This document shows positions 7,636 to 14,421 of a DNA stretch of 16,485 nt, in pieces. The stretch is from assembly GCA_031264395.1 (NCBI GenBank), contig JAISEB010000347.1:1-16485 (forward strand), written 5' to 3'. Within the stretch, counting starts at the first letter, position 1. The number at the start of each line of letters is the position of its first letter. The notes under the pieces were generated by a model. The model did no database searches. It was given only the letters and a program-made list of their open reading frames with translations, and was not told where the DNA came from. This DNA comes from Treponema sp. GTDB lineage: Bacteria > Spirochaetota > Spirochaetia > Treponematales > Breznakiellaceae. Both the position numbers and the translations under genes were made by a program.

Positions 7636-7843
7636 ATGACGAATACGGCCAGCGGGTTTATGTCTATATATTTGGAAACATTGGAGGGCAAACATGCTGT
7701 GGCGGAGGTCAGGCAGTCGGTGTTCATGTACATCGAAACGTACAACCGGGTTCGTCTCCATTCGGCGCTTGACTATCTAGCGCCTGATGTGTTTAACTCA
7801 GGGAAAGTCGCTTAATCGTGTCTACCGAACGGGGGCAAGTCCG
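7636..7843 (+). pseudogene. IS3-family transposase (OrfB) 3' remnant with right terminus
   Basis: The frame from 7636 to the stop at 7813-7815 ends ETLEGKHAVAEVRQS, then FMYIETYNRVRLHSALDYLA and PDVFNS. This is the C-terminal tail of an IS3-family integrase-type transposase, whose usual ending is YIExYNxxRxHSALGYxxP. Only about 59 codons remain; the DDE catalytic core is gone. After the stop, TGTCTACCGAACGGGGGCAA (7820-7839) has the look of an IS3-type right terminal inverted repeat, ending near 7843, where IS66 tnpB sequence takes over. Its left end is missing, so a deletion removed most of the element. Confidence 0.75.
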
Positions 7844-7844
7844 C

Positions 7845-7910
7845 CGCCTTGCGCATGTCCGTATGTCCGGGCCGGATAAAGATTTTTACTCTGGTTAAGT
7901 CAACGGTCAT
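7845..7910 (-). pseudogene. tnpB: IS66-family tnpB, N-terminal fragment
   Basis: ATG at 7910 overlaps the end of tnpA (ATGACCGTTGA), the coupling typical of IS66 elements. The 22 or so codons read VKIFIRPGHTDMRKAAD, matching the TnpB N terminus with its GxTDMRKxxDGL motif. The frame then enters the IS3 right end at about 7843 and stops at 7812-7814. It was cut by the IS3-type insertion or a later deletion. Confidence 0.7.
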
Positions 7911-8208
7911 ACAAGGCTCCCAACCCTTCCAGTACCGCCCGTAATTCCGGCGGACGGGCGTTCAGCGGCAGATGTATTTTCAGTTCTCCTTTTTTGATCA
8001 GGATTTCACCCTGCGGCGCCCTTGTTCCTCTTTTGGCCACCGGTTCGTTTATCTTGACAAATCCCGGTTGTTCTTTGGTCCTTTTTACCTATTTTGTGAA
8101 AGTTTGCGGGCTTATTCCGTCTGCCCCCGCGTAGGCCGATATGCTTTTTCCGCTTCCTTTCCAGCCCTCAACCCATTTCTCTTTTTCTTCCGCACGGTAC
8201 TGCTTCAT
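7900..8208 (-). pseudogene. tnpA: IS66-family tnpA with internal amber codon
   Basis: From ATG 8208 (GGAGG at 8215-8219 as ribosome binding site) the frame reads MKQYRAEEKEKWVEGWKGSG and SISAYAGADGISPQTFTK, then TAG at 8089-8091, then VKRTKEQPGFVKINEP. It ends IKKGELKIHLPLNARPPELR..ALYDR before a stop at 7900-7902. This is a helix-turn-helix TnpA of the IS66 family at full length (102 codons plus stop). The amber codon replaces the Trp normally found after TF(T/S)(K/R), a single TGG to TAG change. TnpC is absent, so the element cannot move by itself. Confidence 0.75.
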
Positions 8209-8218
8209 AGTTTCCTCC

Positions 8219-8235
8219 GGTACTTTAATAGTACC
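8219..8235 (-). other. Small perfect hairpin beside the tnpA ribosome binding site
   Basis: GGTACT (8219-8224), five-base loop, AGTACC (8230-8235). On the minus strand it ends immediately before and touches GGAGG, so it could hold down translation of tnpA from read-through transcripts. Confidence 0.4.
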
Positions 8236-8362
8236 GCAAGTCTATCCAGGGCAATATCATCACGTAAGGTGAGCCGTTATTGACGCATACCCAGATACCA
8301 CGCCCTGTAGTAGTTATAATTGACAGAGATGAAGCACCAGATCTGCATTCAGCGTATCAAGC
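8236..8362. other. Gap between IS66 remnant and TPR gene; no supported gene
   Basis: No recognisable coding sequence and no clear terminator for the leftward TPR gene. GTAAGG at 8264 looks like an IS66-type terminus but has the wrong orientation for the adjacent tnpA. Confidence 0.5.
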
Positions 8363-9475
8363 CTACTTAATTTTTTCCCCATTTTCATAATCGCGTTTAG
8401 CTTTTTCTTGATATTCTGTTTTCTTTTCACTGTCATTTTCTTGGTAAGCTAATTGGTCGTATAAAGTTGCCCGCGCAATATAAACACTGCTGCGGTTAGA
8501 ACTAAGACCAATAGAATAATCGTAATCGGAAAGGGCTTTCTTATAATTTTTTAAATGAAAAAATATGGTCCCTCGTTTTTCGTAATATTCGGCACTTTCA
8601 GGGTAAATTTTAATTGCCTTATTCATTGAATTCAACGCTTTTCTGTATTCCTTTAGCTGAAAGTGGTTGTAAGAAATTTGCCCATAATAAAATCCGGTAC
8701 TTGATTTATTTAACCGTAATAGTTTACTGTAATCATACAAAGACTCTTGGTACTTATAATATTTTTGAAACAAGGCCGCACGGGCTTCGTAAGCAATTAT
8801 GCATTTTGGGTCTATAATAATTGCCTGATTGAAATCATTAATGGCATCCTCATAGTTTTCCATTAAAACAAAAAGGCCTCCCCGATTGGTGTAAACAAAA
8901 GGATCGTCTGGCTTAAGCAAAACCGCCTGTGTCAAATCAGACAGTGCCTCAAAATATTTATTTTCCCGGCTATATGCCAAACCCCTCAGGGTATAGGAAT
9001 CATAATATTGAGGATCTAAACTTATTGCTTCGGAAAAATCAATCATTGCTTCTTGGGCATTTTGGAATTGTAAATATACGCCGCCCCTCCCATTAAGCGC
9101 CTTTACAAAATTCGGATCTATTTCAAGCGCCCGATTAAAATCAGAAAATGCTTTTTGATAATTTCCAAGTCCAAAATATGCGTTTCCACGGTTATTGAAG
9201 TATTCAGCAATCTTTGGATTTATTCCTATTGCCGCATTATAATCTGCAAGTGCTTTTTGATAATCCCTATAATAAAGGTAATAGGCATTTCCCCGACCAA
9301 AATATGCCTCATCATTCCGTGGATTTTTTTCGATGATTTCTCCAAATTTATCTATCACAATATTCATTAGCCACTTTCCCGGTAAGCTATGTGAATAATC
9401 TCTATTTGTAACACAATTTAAACAAAGAAATATCACAATGAACACTGTGGAAAATTTTAATATTCTAAACATCAT
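8363..9475 (-). CDS. TPR-repeat lipoprotein, candidate immunity partner of tip B
   Basis: 370 residues from ATG 9475 (ATG 9472 also possible). The N terminus MMFRILKFSTVFIVIFLCLN is a signal sequence ending in a lipobox-like LCLNC with Cys21, so the mature protein should be lipid-anchored outside the cytoplasm. Nearly all the rest is about nine tetratricopeptide repeats with the 34-residue pattern, for example YFNNRGNAYFGLGNYQKAFS with DFNRALEIDPN, and YYEKRGTIFFHLKNYKKALS. TPR solenoids bind peptides or proteins, fitting a toxin-binding role. The gene follows the tip B stop (9480-9482) by four bases on the same strand and shares its AT-rich composition. An in-frame ATG at 9580 is rejected because it lies inside the toxin tail. 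TPR proteins have many other roles, so immunity is a contextual inference. Confidence 0.8.
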   Translation of the reverse strand: MMFRILKFSTVFIVIFLCLNCVTNRDYSHSLPGKWLMNIVIDKFGEIIEKNPRNDEAYFGRGNAYYLYYRDYQKALADYNAAIGINPKIAEYFNNRGNAYFGLGNYQKAFSDFNRALEIDPNFVKALNGRGGVYLQFQNAQEAMIDFSEAISLDPQYYDSYTLRGLAYSRENKYFEALSDLTQAVLLKPDDPFVYTNRGGLFVLMENYEDAINDFNQAIIIDPKCIIAYEARAALFQKYYKYQESLYDYSKLLRLNKSSTGFYYGQISYNHFQLKEYRKALNSMNKAIKIYPESAEYYEKRGTIFFHLKNYKKALSDYDYSIGLSSNRSSVYIARATLYDQLAYQENDSEKKTEYQEKAKRDYENGEKIK

Positions 9476-9479
9476 TCTC

Positions 9480-10253
9480 TCATGCTCCCGGTATTTTTTC
9501 AGATGGCTGTATAGTTTCGGGCGGAGGCTGTGGTAACTCAAATTCCAGCATTTGTGTCTCTCTGGGTGGTTTTGTCTCAATTCCTATTGTCATGTCTTTT
9601 CCTGCTATATCAATATGAATAAAACACTGCAAATACTCAGATATGGAAAAAGTTATATAAGTAAGAAAGTCTAAGGTAGCCTTTATATAGTTAACAATAT
9701 TCGTTATTGGTTTATAGAATCCAATATAAAATCCAATCATAATTGCTATTATTAACGATTGGTCCCATGTAATTTTTCCACCATTAATCCAATTTGTAAT
9801 ATTAGCAAGATCATTCTCTGTCGCCTGTGTTGTTATTAGAGGCATTAATGTTCTGATCGTTTTAGAGAAACTTTTTGCCCAGTTCATAAAATCGGTAAAA
9901 TTCCTCCCATCAGGGTCCGTATACTTCACCGGGTTGTTCCCCGCGTAGTGGTACAGGCGGAGGTTCACCGCGTTGCATATCCCGCTCATCCCCGGCAGGT
10001 TCCCACCCCTCCTGCCCGCGGCCGCCGCAGGCACGTACTCCCCGGCCGCGGGGTCAGCCGAAAGCCGCCGGCTTGCCCTCAGGTCAAGGTACCTCGCCCC
10101 GTAGTAGTACAGCCCCGTCTCCCTGTCCAACTCCTTCCCCGTAAACTGGTACGGCAGCACTTCGTTCCTCGGCACTTCACGGTTCTCCCGCTCTATCCAC
10201 GCATCCCCGTACGGCGTGTATTCATACCGCTCGCCGGCTTGCCCCGCAGAGGC
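9480..10253 (-). pseudogene. Rhs C-terminal tip B: core fragment plus hydrophobic toxin-like tail, 5' truncated
   Basis: Open from just after an in-frame TGA (10254-10256). Core homology starts at 10232 with ERYEYTPYGDAWIERENRE, continues through FTGKELDRETGLYYYGARYL, SADPAAGEYVPAAAAGRRGG, NLPGMSGICNAVNL and ends YHYAGNNPVKYTDPDGR at 9903, all in one frame. The variable tail, about 140 residues, differs completely from tip A and is AT-rich. It has hydrophobic stretches (SLIIAIMIGFYIGFY, TLDFLTYITFSI) and a Pro-rich end (ELPQPPPETIQP), and no catalytic motif I recognise. A membrane-acting or pore-type toxin is possible but unproven. No start codon or promoter belongs to it; GTG 10175 lies inside conserved core. 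It is a remnant or a donor cassette for a complete rhs gene elsewhere. Confidence 0.8.
9903..10232 (-). repeat. Rhs-core inverted repeat, copy B
   Basis: 330 bases matching 5928-6256 in inverted orientation with one extra base relative to it. This copy keeps a continuous reading frame, so it shows the ancestral state at the position where copy A is frameshifted. Confidence 0.85.
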
Positions 10254-10278
10254 TCATTTTGAGACCGGATATTATAAT

Positions 10279-10319
10279 GGGAACCTCTGAAAACCCCGGT
10301 TGGGTTTCCAGAGGTTCCC
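10279..10319. repeat. Long hairpin between the island and the tRNA gene
   Basis: GGGAACCTCTG (10279-10289) and CAGAGGTTCCC (10309-10319) are perfect inverted arms of 11 bases. One mismatch separates them from a six-base inner stem, AAACCC/GGGTTT, around the loop CGGTT. It lies downstream of the leftward tRNA gene and could end that transcript, but no T-run follows on the minus strand. The strong symmetry also fits a dispersed palindromic repeat or the scar of a mobile element. Confidence 0.65.
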
Positions 10320-10332
10320 TAATGAATTACGT

Positions 10333-10405
10333 TGATCCAGGGCCGAATCGAACGGCCGACCTGCCGCTTAGGAGGCGGCCGCTCTATCCCCTGAGCTACT
10401 GGACC
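10333..10405 (-). tRNA. tRNA-Arg (anticodon CCT)
   Basis: 73 bases fold as a full cloverleaf on the minus strand. The acceptor is GGTCCAG with CTGGATC (one G-T pair) and the discriminator is A. The D arm is GCTC/GAGC. The anticodon stem GCCGC/GCGGC carries the loop CTCCTAA, so the anticodon is CCT, reading AGG. The T stem GGCCG/CGGCC carries the loop TTCGATT. CCA is not encoded. It sits at the right edge of the Rhs/IS island. Confidence 0.95.
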
Positions 10406-10415
10406 TTACCCTAGG

Positions 10416-10443
10416 TATATACTCACTGCGCCTGTATTGTCAA
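10416..10443 (-). promoter_or_regulatory. Promoter of tRNA-Arg
   Basis: On the minus strand, TTGACA (10443-10438), a 16-base spacer and TATATA (10421-10416), placing the start of transcription a few bases ahead of the tRNA 5' end at 10405. Confidence 0.65.
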
Positions 10444-10460
10444 CGGATTCTTCCCGCGTC

Positions 10461-10477
10461 CGCCGCGCGCCGCGGCG
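10461..10477. other. GC-rich palindrome between divergent promoters
   Basis: CGCCGCG, three-base loop CGC, CGCGGCG: a perfect seven-base-pair hairpin or operator-like palindrome midway between the tRNA-Arg and pnrA promoters. The role is unknown. Confidence 0.4.
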
Positions 10478-10516
10478 TCGTGGTTCCCGGCCGGTAGTTT
10501 GGGATAGTGCGAAGCA

Positions 10517-10545
10517 TTGACAGGTGTTTTATGGTGGTTTATCAT
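10517..10545 (+). promoter_or_regulatory. Strong sigma-70-type promoter of the nucleoside-uptake operon
   Basis: A perfect -35 TTGACA (10517-10522), a 17-base spacer and -10 TATCAT (10540-10545). The start of transcription near 10552 leaves a leader of about 42 bases before the AGGAGG and ATG 10594. It also rules out the in-frame upstream ATG at 10507 as a start. Confidence 0.75.
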
Positions 10546-10593
10546 GGGTTTATCCATAAAAAAAGGTCATTATGGGAATTTCAGGAGGAAAAA

Positions 10594-11655
10594 ATGAAGA
10601 AAAACGCGGTTTTTTTGATTTTGGCGCTTGCCCTGCTTGCGCTGACGTGCAAAAAGGAGAACGCCGGGCCGGGGCAGCAAGAAAGCGCTCCAGAGGCGGT
10701 AAAAATCGGGCTTGTTACCGATGTCGGCGGGGTGAACGATCAGTCGTTTAACCAGAGCGCCTGGGAAGGGCTTCAGCGTCTCGGCAAGGATACGGGCGCC
10801 AATGTCAGGTATATCGAATCCAGGGATGAAAGCAACTATATCCCCAATATTGATACCTTCGTGGACGGGCAGTACGATCTTATCTGGGGCGTCGGTTTCA
10901 TGCTGGGCGACGCCTTTGCCCAGGCCGGCAAGGATTATCCCGATAACCAGTTCGCCATTATTGACTACGCCTATAGCGCCGATCAGGTGCCGAATAAAAA
11001 CGTTACCGGCGTGGTGTTCGCCGCCGAAGAATGTTCCTTCCTTGTGGGTTATATCGCCGGCAAGGTTACAAAGACAGGCAGTGTCGGGCATATTAACGGC
11101 ATCGCATCCCCCACAATGGAGAGTTTCGCGGTAGGTTACTATGCGGGGGTGCTGACCGCCAATCCTAACGCCCGGATCATGGGCCAGTATTCCGGCTCCT
11201 TCGGCGATCCCGCCGCGGGCAAGGCCATTGCCAACCAGTATTTTGCCGACGGCGCGGACATCATCTACCATGCGGCGGGCGGTACCGGCGCGGGCGTTAT
11301 TGAAGCGGCAAGGGAACTCAACAAATGGGCAATCGGCGTCGACATGGATCAGAATTACATCGCCCCGGACAACGTCCTTACCAGCGCGCTCAAGCGCGTC
11401 GACAACGCGATCTACGATATTTCCGACATGGTCCGCAAGGGTACGTTTCAGAACGGAAGCACGCTGCTTTACAATCTTAAAAACAACGGCGTGGGTTACG
11501 CCACCACGGGTAATCATATTCCCCCGGAAGTGATAACCGAAGTTGAGGCCATCAAGGCGACGATCGTCAACGGACAGCTCAAGGTCCCGGCCTCCGCCGC
11601 CGAGCTTCAGGCCATGTTTCCGGGCAAATACAACATGCCCCCGGTTGAAAACTGA
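10594..11655 (+). CDS. pnrA: BMP/PnrA-family purine nucleoside-binding lipoprotein
   Basis: 353 residues; substrate receptor of an ABC importer, lipid-anchored facing the periplasm. Homologues in Treponema pallidum (PnrA/TmpC) bind purine nucleosides. The signal peptide MKKNAVFLILALALLALTC ends at Cys19 with a relaxed spirochaetal lipobox (ALTC). Family signatures in order: KIGLVTDVGGVNDQSFNQSA with its ligand-site Asp and Phe, GHINGIASPTMESFAVGYYA, YHAAGGTGAGVIEAA, AIGVDMDQNYIAP and LTSALKRVDNAIYDIS. The length is typical. The start is fixed by AGGAGG at 10583-10588, five bases upstream, and by the promoter at 10517-10545. It heads the operon with the ATPase and two permeases; two hairpins after the stop may make it the most abundant product. 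The nucleoside specificity is inferred from the family. Confidence 0.93.
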   Translation: MKKNAVFLILALALLALTCKKENAGPGQQESAPEAVKIGLVTDVGGVNDQSFNQSAWEGLQRLGKDTGANVRYIESRDESNYIPNIDTFVDGQYDLIWGVGFMLGDAFAQAGKDYPDNQFAIIDYAYSADQVPNKNVTGVVFAAEECSFLVGYIAGKVTKTGSVGHINGIASPTMESFAVGYYAGVLTANPNARIMGQYSGSFGDPAAGKAIANQYFADGADIIYHAAGGTGAGVIEAARELNKWAIGVDMDQNYIAPDNVLTSALKRVDNAIYDISDMVRKGTFQNGSTLLYNLKNNGVGYATTGNHIPPEVITEVEAIKATIVNGQLKVPASAAELQAMFPGKYNMPPVEN

Positions 11656-11670
11656 GCTTGTTCCAACAGG

Positions 11671-11701
11671 GCTGTTCCAGAAACTGAAGTTTTGGAACAG
11701 C
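11671..11701 (+). terminator. First hairpin after pnrA
   Basis: GCTGTTCC (11671-11678) pairs with GGAACAGC (11694-11701), with an inner stem AAAC/GTTT, one bulged A and one G-T pair. No T-run follows, so it is better seen as an mRNA-stabilising or attenuating stem than a full terminator. Confidence 0.5.
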
Positions 11702-11715
11702 TTCAATTAATGGAG

Positions 11716-11762
11716 TTGTTCAGCGGCCCGGCCGGCTGCTGAACAATTCCAGACAGTTTTTT
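11716..11762 (+). terminator. Second hairpin after pnrA with trailing T-run
   Basis: TTGTTCAGC (11716-11724) pairs with GCTGAACAA (11738-11746), plus an inner G-C rich stem, about 13 pairs in all. A run of six Ts follows at 11757-11762, ten bases past the stem. This is an imperfect intrinsic terminator that would let part of the transcription through to the ATPase gene. Confidence 0.5.
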
Positions 11763-11801
11763 GGGCCGGTTTTGGGGAGTTCCGCTTTTCAAGGAGTCCT
11801 T

Positions 11802-13364
11802 ATGAATAAAGGCAGCGGCGTTACGGCGGGTGTGAACAGCTCTCCCGCGGTTGACATGCGGAACATCACCATGATGTTCGGTTCCTTCAAGGCCAACGAT
11901 AACGTGTGCCTTACCGTAAGGCAGCGTTCCATACACGCCATTTTGGGTGAAAACGGGGCCGGCAAGAGTACGCTGATGAACGTCCTCTACGGCCTGTACC
12001 AGCCCGCGTCGGGCGATGTTTTCATTAAAGGCAAAAAGGTTCACATCGCTTCCCCGTCCCGCGCCATTGAGCACGGCATAGGCATGGTCCACCAGCATTT
12101 TATGCTGGTGCCGCCCTTTACGGTGACGGAAAACATCATCCTGGGGCAGGAACCCGTAAGGGCCGGCGGAATCATCGACGCCGGAAAAGCCAGGGCCGAC
12201 GTAAAAGCGCTTATCGATCATTACGATCTGAACGTTGATCCCGATGCCCGCGTGGAAGACATATCGGTCGGCATGCAGCAGCGGGCGGAAATTCTGAAGG
12301 TGCTCTACCGGGGCGCGGAGCTTCTTATCCTCGACGAACCCACCGCTTCCCTTACCCCTCAGGAGATCGATGATCTGGGAACGATCATGGGCAACCTGGT
12401 AAAAGAGGGCAAGACGGTAATTATCATTACCCATAAACTTTCGGAAATAAAATCCATGGCGGACACCTGTACGATCATACGCGCGGGCAAAACAATAGAC
12501 ACCGTCGCGGTTTCAGGCGTAACGGAACAGGAACTTGCTTCCATGATGGTGGGACGCGCGGTGGAATTTACCACGCAGAAAAAAGCCGCCGTTCCCGGGA
12601 AGCCGGTGCTGACGGTTAAAGATCTTGTGGTAAAGGATTACTGGGGCCACTCCGCGGTGAACGGGCTCAGCCTTTCGGTACACTCTGGTGAAATTGCCGG
12701 TATTGCCGGTGTTGACGGCAACGGCCAGTCCGAGTTTGTATCGGCGCTGACGGGCCTTCGCAGGGCCGAGTCGGGGTCCATTACCGTATTGGGAAAGGAT
12801 ATTTTCAACAAGCCGCCGCGCTTTATTTTTGAAAGCGGCGTTTCGTCAATTCCCGAAGACAGGCACAGGCATGGTCTTGTTCTTGATTTTTCCGTGGCGG
12901 AAAACATGGTGCTTCAGAATGTGCGGGAAAAGGAATTTTCACGGAGCGGCTTTCTCCGCAGAAACAACATATCCGCCCATGCCCAGAAGCTCATAGAAAA
13001 ATTTGACATCAGGCCCGCCGGCTGTGCGGAACACAGGGCGGGAAGCCTTTCCGGGGGAAATCAGCAGAAGGTGATTATCGCCAGGGAGGTTACCAACGAC
13101 AAGGAACTGCTCATCTGTGTAAACCCCACGCGGGGTCTTGATGTCGGGGCCATTGAGTATGTGCACCGCTATATTGTTGCCCAGCGGGATGCGGGAAAGG
13201 CGGTGCTTCTTGTGTCTTTTGAATTGTCCGAAATCATGAACCTTTCGGATCGTATTGATGTCATGTTCCGGGGAAAAATTGCCGGCAGCGTTGCCGGTGA
13301 CAAGGCGGATCAGGCCGGACTGGGGCTCATGATGGCGGGAGGCAGGGCGGATGAAAGCCGTTAA
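11802..13364 (+). CDS. pnrC: Nucleoside ABC importer ATPase with two nucleotide-binding domains
   Basis: 520 residues. It powers the permease pair from the cytoplasmic side. Domain 1: Walker A GENGAGKST (residues 49-57), Q-loop HQHFM, a diverged signature ISVGMQQR, Walker B LLILDEPTASL and switch His in IITHK. Domain 2: a degenerate Walker A region (GVDGNGQSEF), signature LSGGNQQKV and CVNPTRGLD in place of a canonical Walker B. This asymmetry, one active and one weak site, is normal for the RbsA/BmpF-like sugar and nucleoside importer ATPases. The start at 11802 has AAGGAG five bases upstream; an earlier in-frame ATG at 11772 has none. It overlaps the next gene by 14 bases. The symbol is by analogy with the T. 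pallidum pnr operon. Confidence 0.92.
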   Translation: MNKGSGVTAGVNSSPAVDMRNITMMFGSFKANDNVCLTVRQRSIHAILGENGAGKSTLMNVLYGLYQPASGDVFIKGKKVHIASPSRAIEHGIGMVHQHFMLVPPFTVTENIILGQEPVRAGGIIDAGKARADVKALIDHYDLNVDPDARVEDISVGMQQRAEILKVLYRGAELLILDEPTASLTPQEIDDLGTIMGNLVKEGKTVIIITHKLSEIKSMADTCTIIRAGKTIDTVAVSGVTEQELASMMVGRAVEFTTQKKAAVPGKPVLTVKDLVVKDYWGHSAVNGLSLSVHSGEIAGIAGVDGNGQSEFVSALTGLRRAESGSITVLGKDIFNKPPRFIFESGVSSIPEDRHRHGLVLDFSVAENMVLQNVREKEFSRSGFLRRNNISAHAQKLIEKFDIRPAGCAEHRAGSLSGGNQQKVIIAREVTNDKELLICVNPTRGLDVGAIEYVHRYIVAQRDAGKAVLLVSFELSEIMNLSDRIDVMFRGKIAGSVAGDKADQAGLGLMMAGGRADESR

Positions 13365-14421
13365 ACGGATATGGAACGACATTTTTCTTTACACGCTCCT
13401 GGCAATTTTTATCGGCCTTCTCTTCGGTTCGGTAATACTGTCCCTTACCGGTTTTAACCCGTTTGTGGCGTACGGGGTTCTTTTTCAGGGAATTTTCGGA
13501 TCATGGAAAACGCTCATGTACGCGGTACAGTACGCCACGCCCATCGTCTTTACCGGCCTTTCGGTTACATTCGCCTTCAAGACGGGGCTTTTTAACATAG
13601 GGGCCGAAGGCCAGTATATTATCGGCGGCATTACCGCGCTGGCGGTGAGCCTTCTTGTTCCCATGCCGGCGGGTATTCACGGGATCGCCTGTGTACTTGC
13701 CGGGGCGTTTGCCGGGGCGCTCTGGGGAGCCATTGCCGGCCTGCTCAAGGCGTACAGGGGCATTCATGAAGTCATTGTGACCATCATGCTGAACTGGATA
13801 GCCTTCTATCTTTCAAACTTTTTGGTAATGTCCCCGGCTTTCAAAAAACCCAATTCCACCGCCTCGCTGGATATTGCCGAAACATCCCGGATCTCCACAA
13901 ACGCCTTCCGGGAGATCTTCGGTACGGTGCGCATACACTGGGGCATGCTTCTTATGCTGGCGGCGGTGTTTGCCTGCTGGCTTATACTCAACAAAACCAC
14001 GCTGGGATTCAATCTGCGGGCCGTCGGCTTTAACCGGAGCGCCGCCGAATACGGCGGAATCTACGTGGGAAGATCCGTCGCGCTGAGCATGGGTATTTCA
14101 GGCTGCCTCGCCGGTCTTGGCGGCGCCGTGCAGGTGCTGGGTGTCAGCGGCAGGATCATTCAGCTTGGCGTACAGGAAGGCTACGGCTTTGACGGCATAT
14201 CGGTGTCTATGATAGGCGGCATTAATCCGGTAGGCGCGCTGTTTGCCGGACTGTTCTACGGCGGCCTTAAATACGGGGGCAGCAAACTCAACACCATCGG
14301 CGCCCCCAGCGAGCTTATCAATGTGATCATCGGCGTGATCATTTATTCCATCGCGGTCATGGGCGCGTTCAGGCTTCTCGTGCGCTTTGTCAGGACAAGA
14401 ACAACAGGGAGGTCCCTATGA
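13351..14421 (+). CDS. pnrD: Nucleoside ABC importer permease 1
   Basis: 356 residues, an inner-membrane permease of the branched-chain/ribose/nucleoside class (BPD_transp_2). Multiple hydrophobic helices begin at FLYTLLAIFIGLLFGSVIL. The diagnostic loop FNIGAEGQYIIGG follows, then GIHEVIVTIMLNWIA, LRAVGFNRSAAEYGGI (the ATPase-coupling helix region) and YGFDGISVSMIGG near the C terminus. ATG lies inside the end of the ATPase gene (14-base overlap) with GGGAGG upstream. It overlaps permease 2 by ATGA. The two permeases would form the heterodimeric channel. It is slightly longer than its partner because of an extended N terminus. Confidence 0.92.
   Translation: MKAVKRIWNDIFLYTLLAIFIGLLFGSVILSLTGFNPFVAYGVLFQGIFGSWKTLMYAVQYATPIVFTGLSVTFAFKTGLFNIGAEGQYIIGGITALAVSLLVPMPAGIHGIACVLAGAFAGALWGAIAGLLKAYRGIHEVIVTIMLNWIAFYLSNFLVMSPAFKKPNSTASLDIAETSRISTNAFREIFGTVRIHWGMLLMLAAVFACWLILNKTTLGFNLRAVGFNRSAAEYGGIYVGRSVALSMGISGCLAGLGGAVQVLGVSGRIIQLGVQEGYGFDGISVSMIGGINPVGALFAGLFYGGLKYGGSKLNTIGAPSELINVIIGVIIYSIAVMGAFRLLVRFVRTRTTGRSL

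Noticed and set aside
8089..8091. UAG recoding (pyrrolysine or readthrough) in tnpA
   Set aside because: A single TGG to TAG change in a decayed IS with truncated tnpB is explained by mutation; no other in-frame UAG in real genes of the window suggests recoding.
8264..8291. GTAAGG... resembling an IS66 terminal repeat
   Set aside because: For the leftward tnpA the terminus should read GTAAG on the minus strand; here it is on the + strand. No matching partner terminus was seen.
8315..8320. TATAAT on the + strand
   Set aside because: No fitting -35 element and no gene downstream on that strand; it would only read antisense to the TPR gene.
9480..10175. GTG 10175 as a true start of a 231-residue protein
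   Set aside because: Conserved Rhs core codons continue upstream to 10232 in the same frame, so the GTG is internal.
10570..11706. 378-codon open frame antisense to pnrA
   Set aside because: Shadow of a well-identified gene; it extends over the pnrA ribosome binding site and downstream hairpin.
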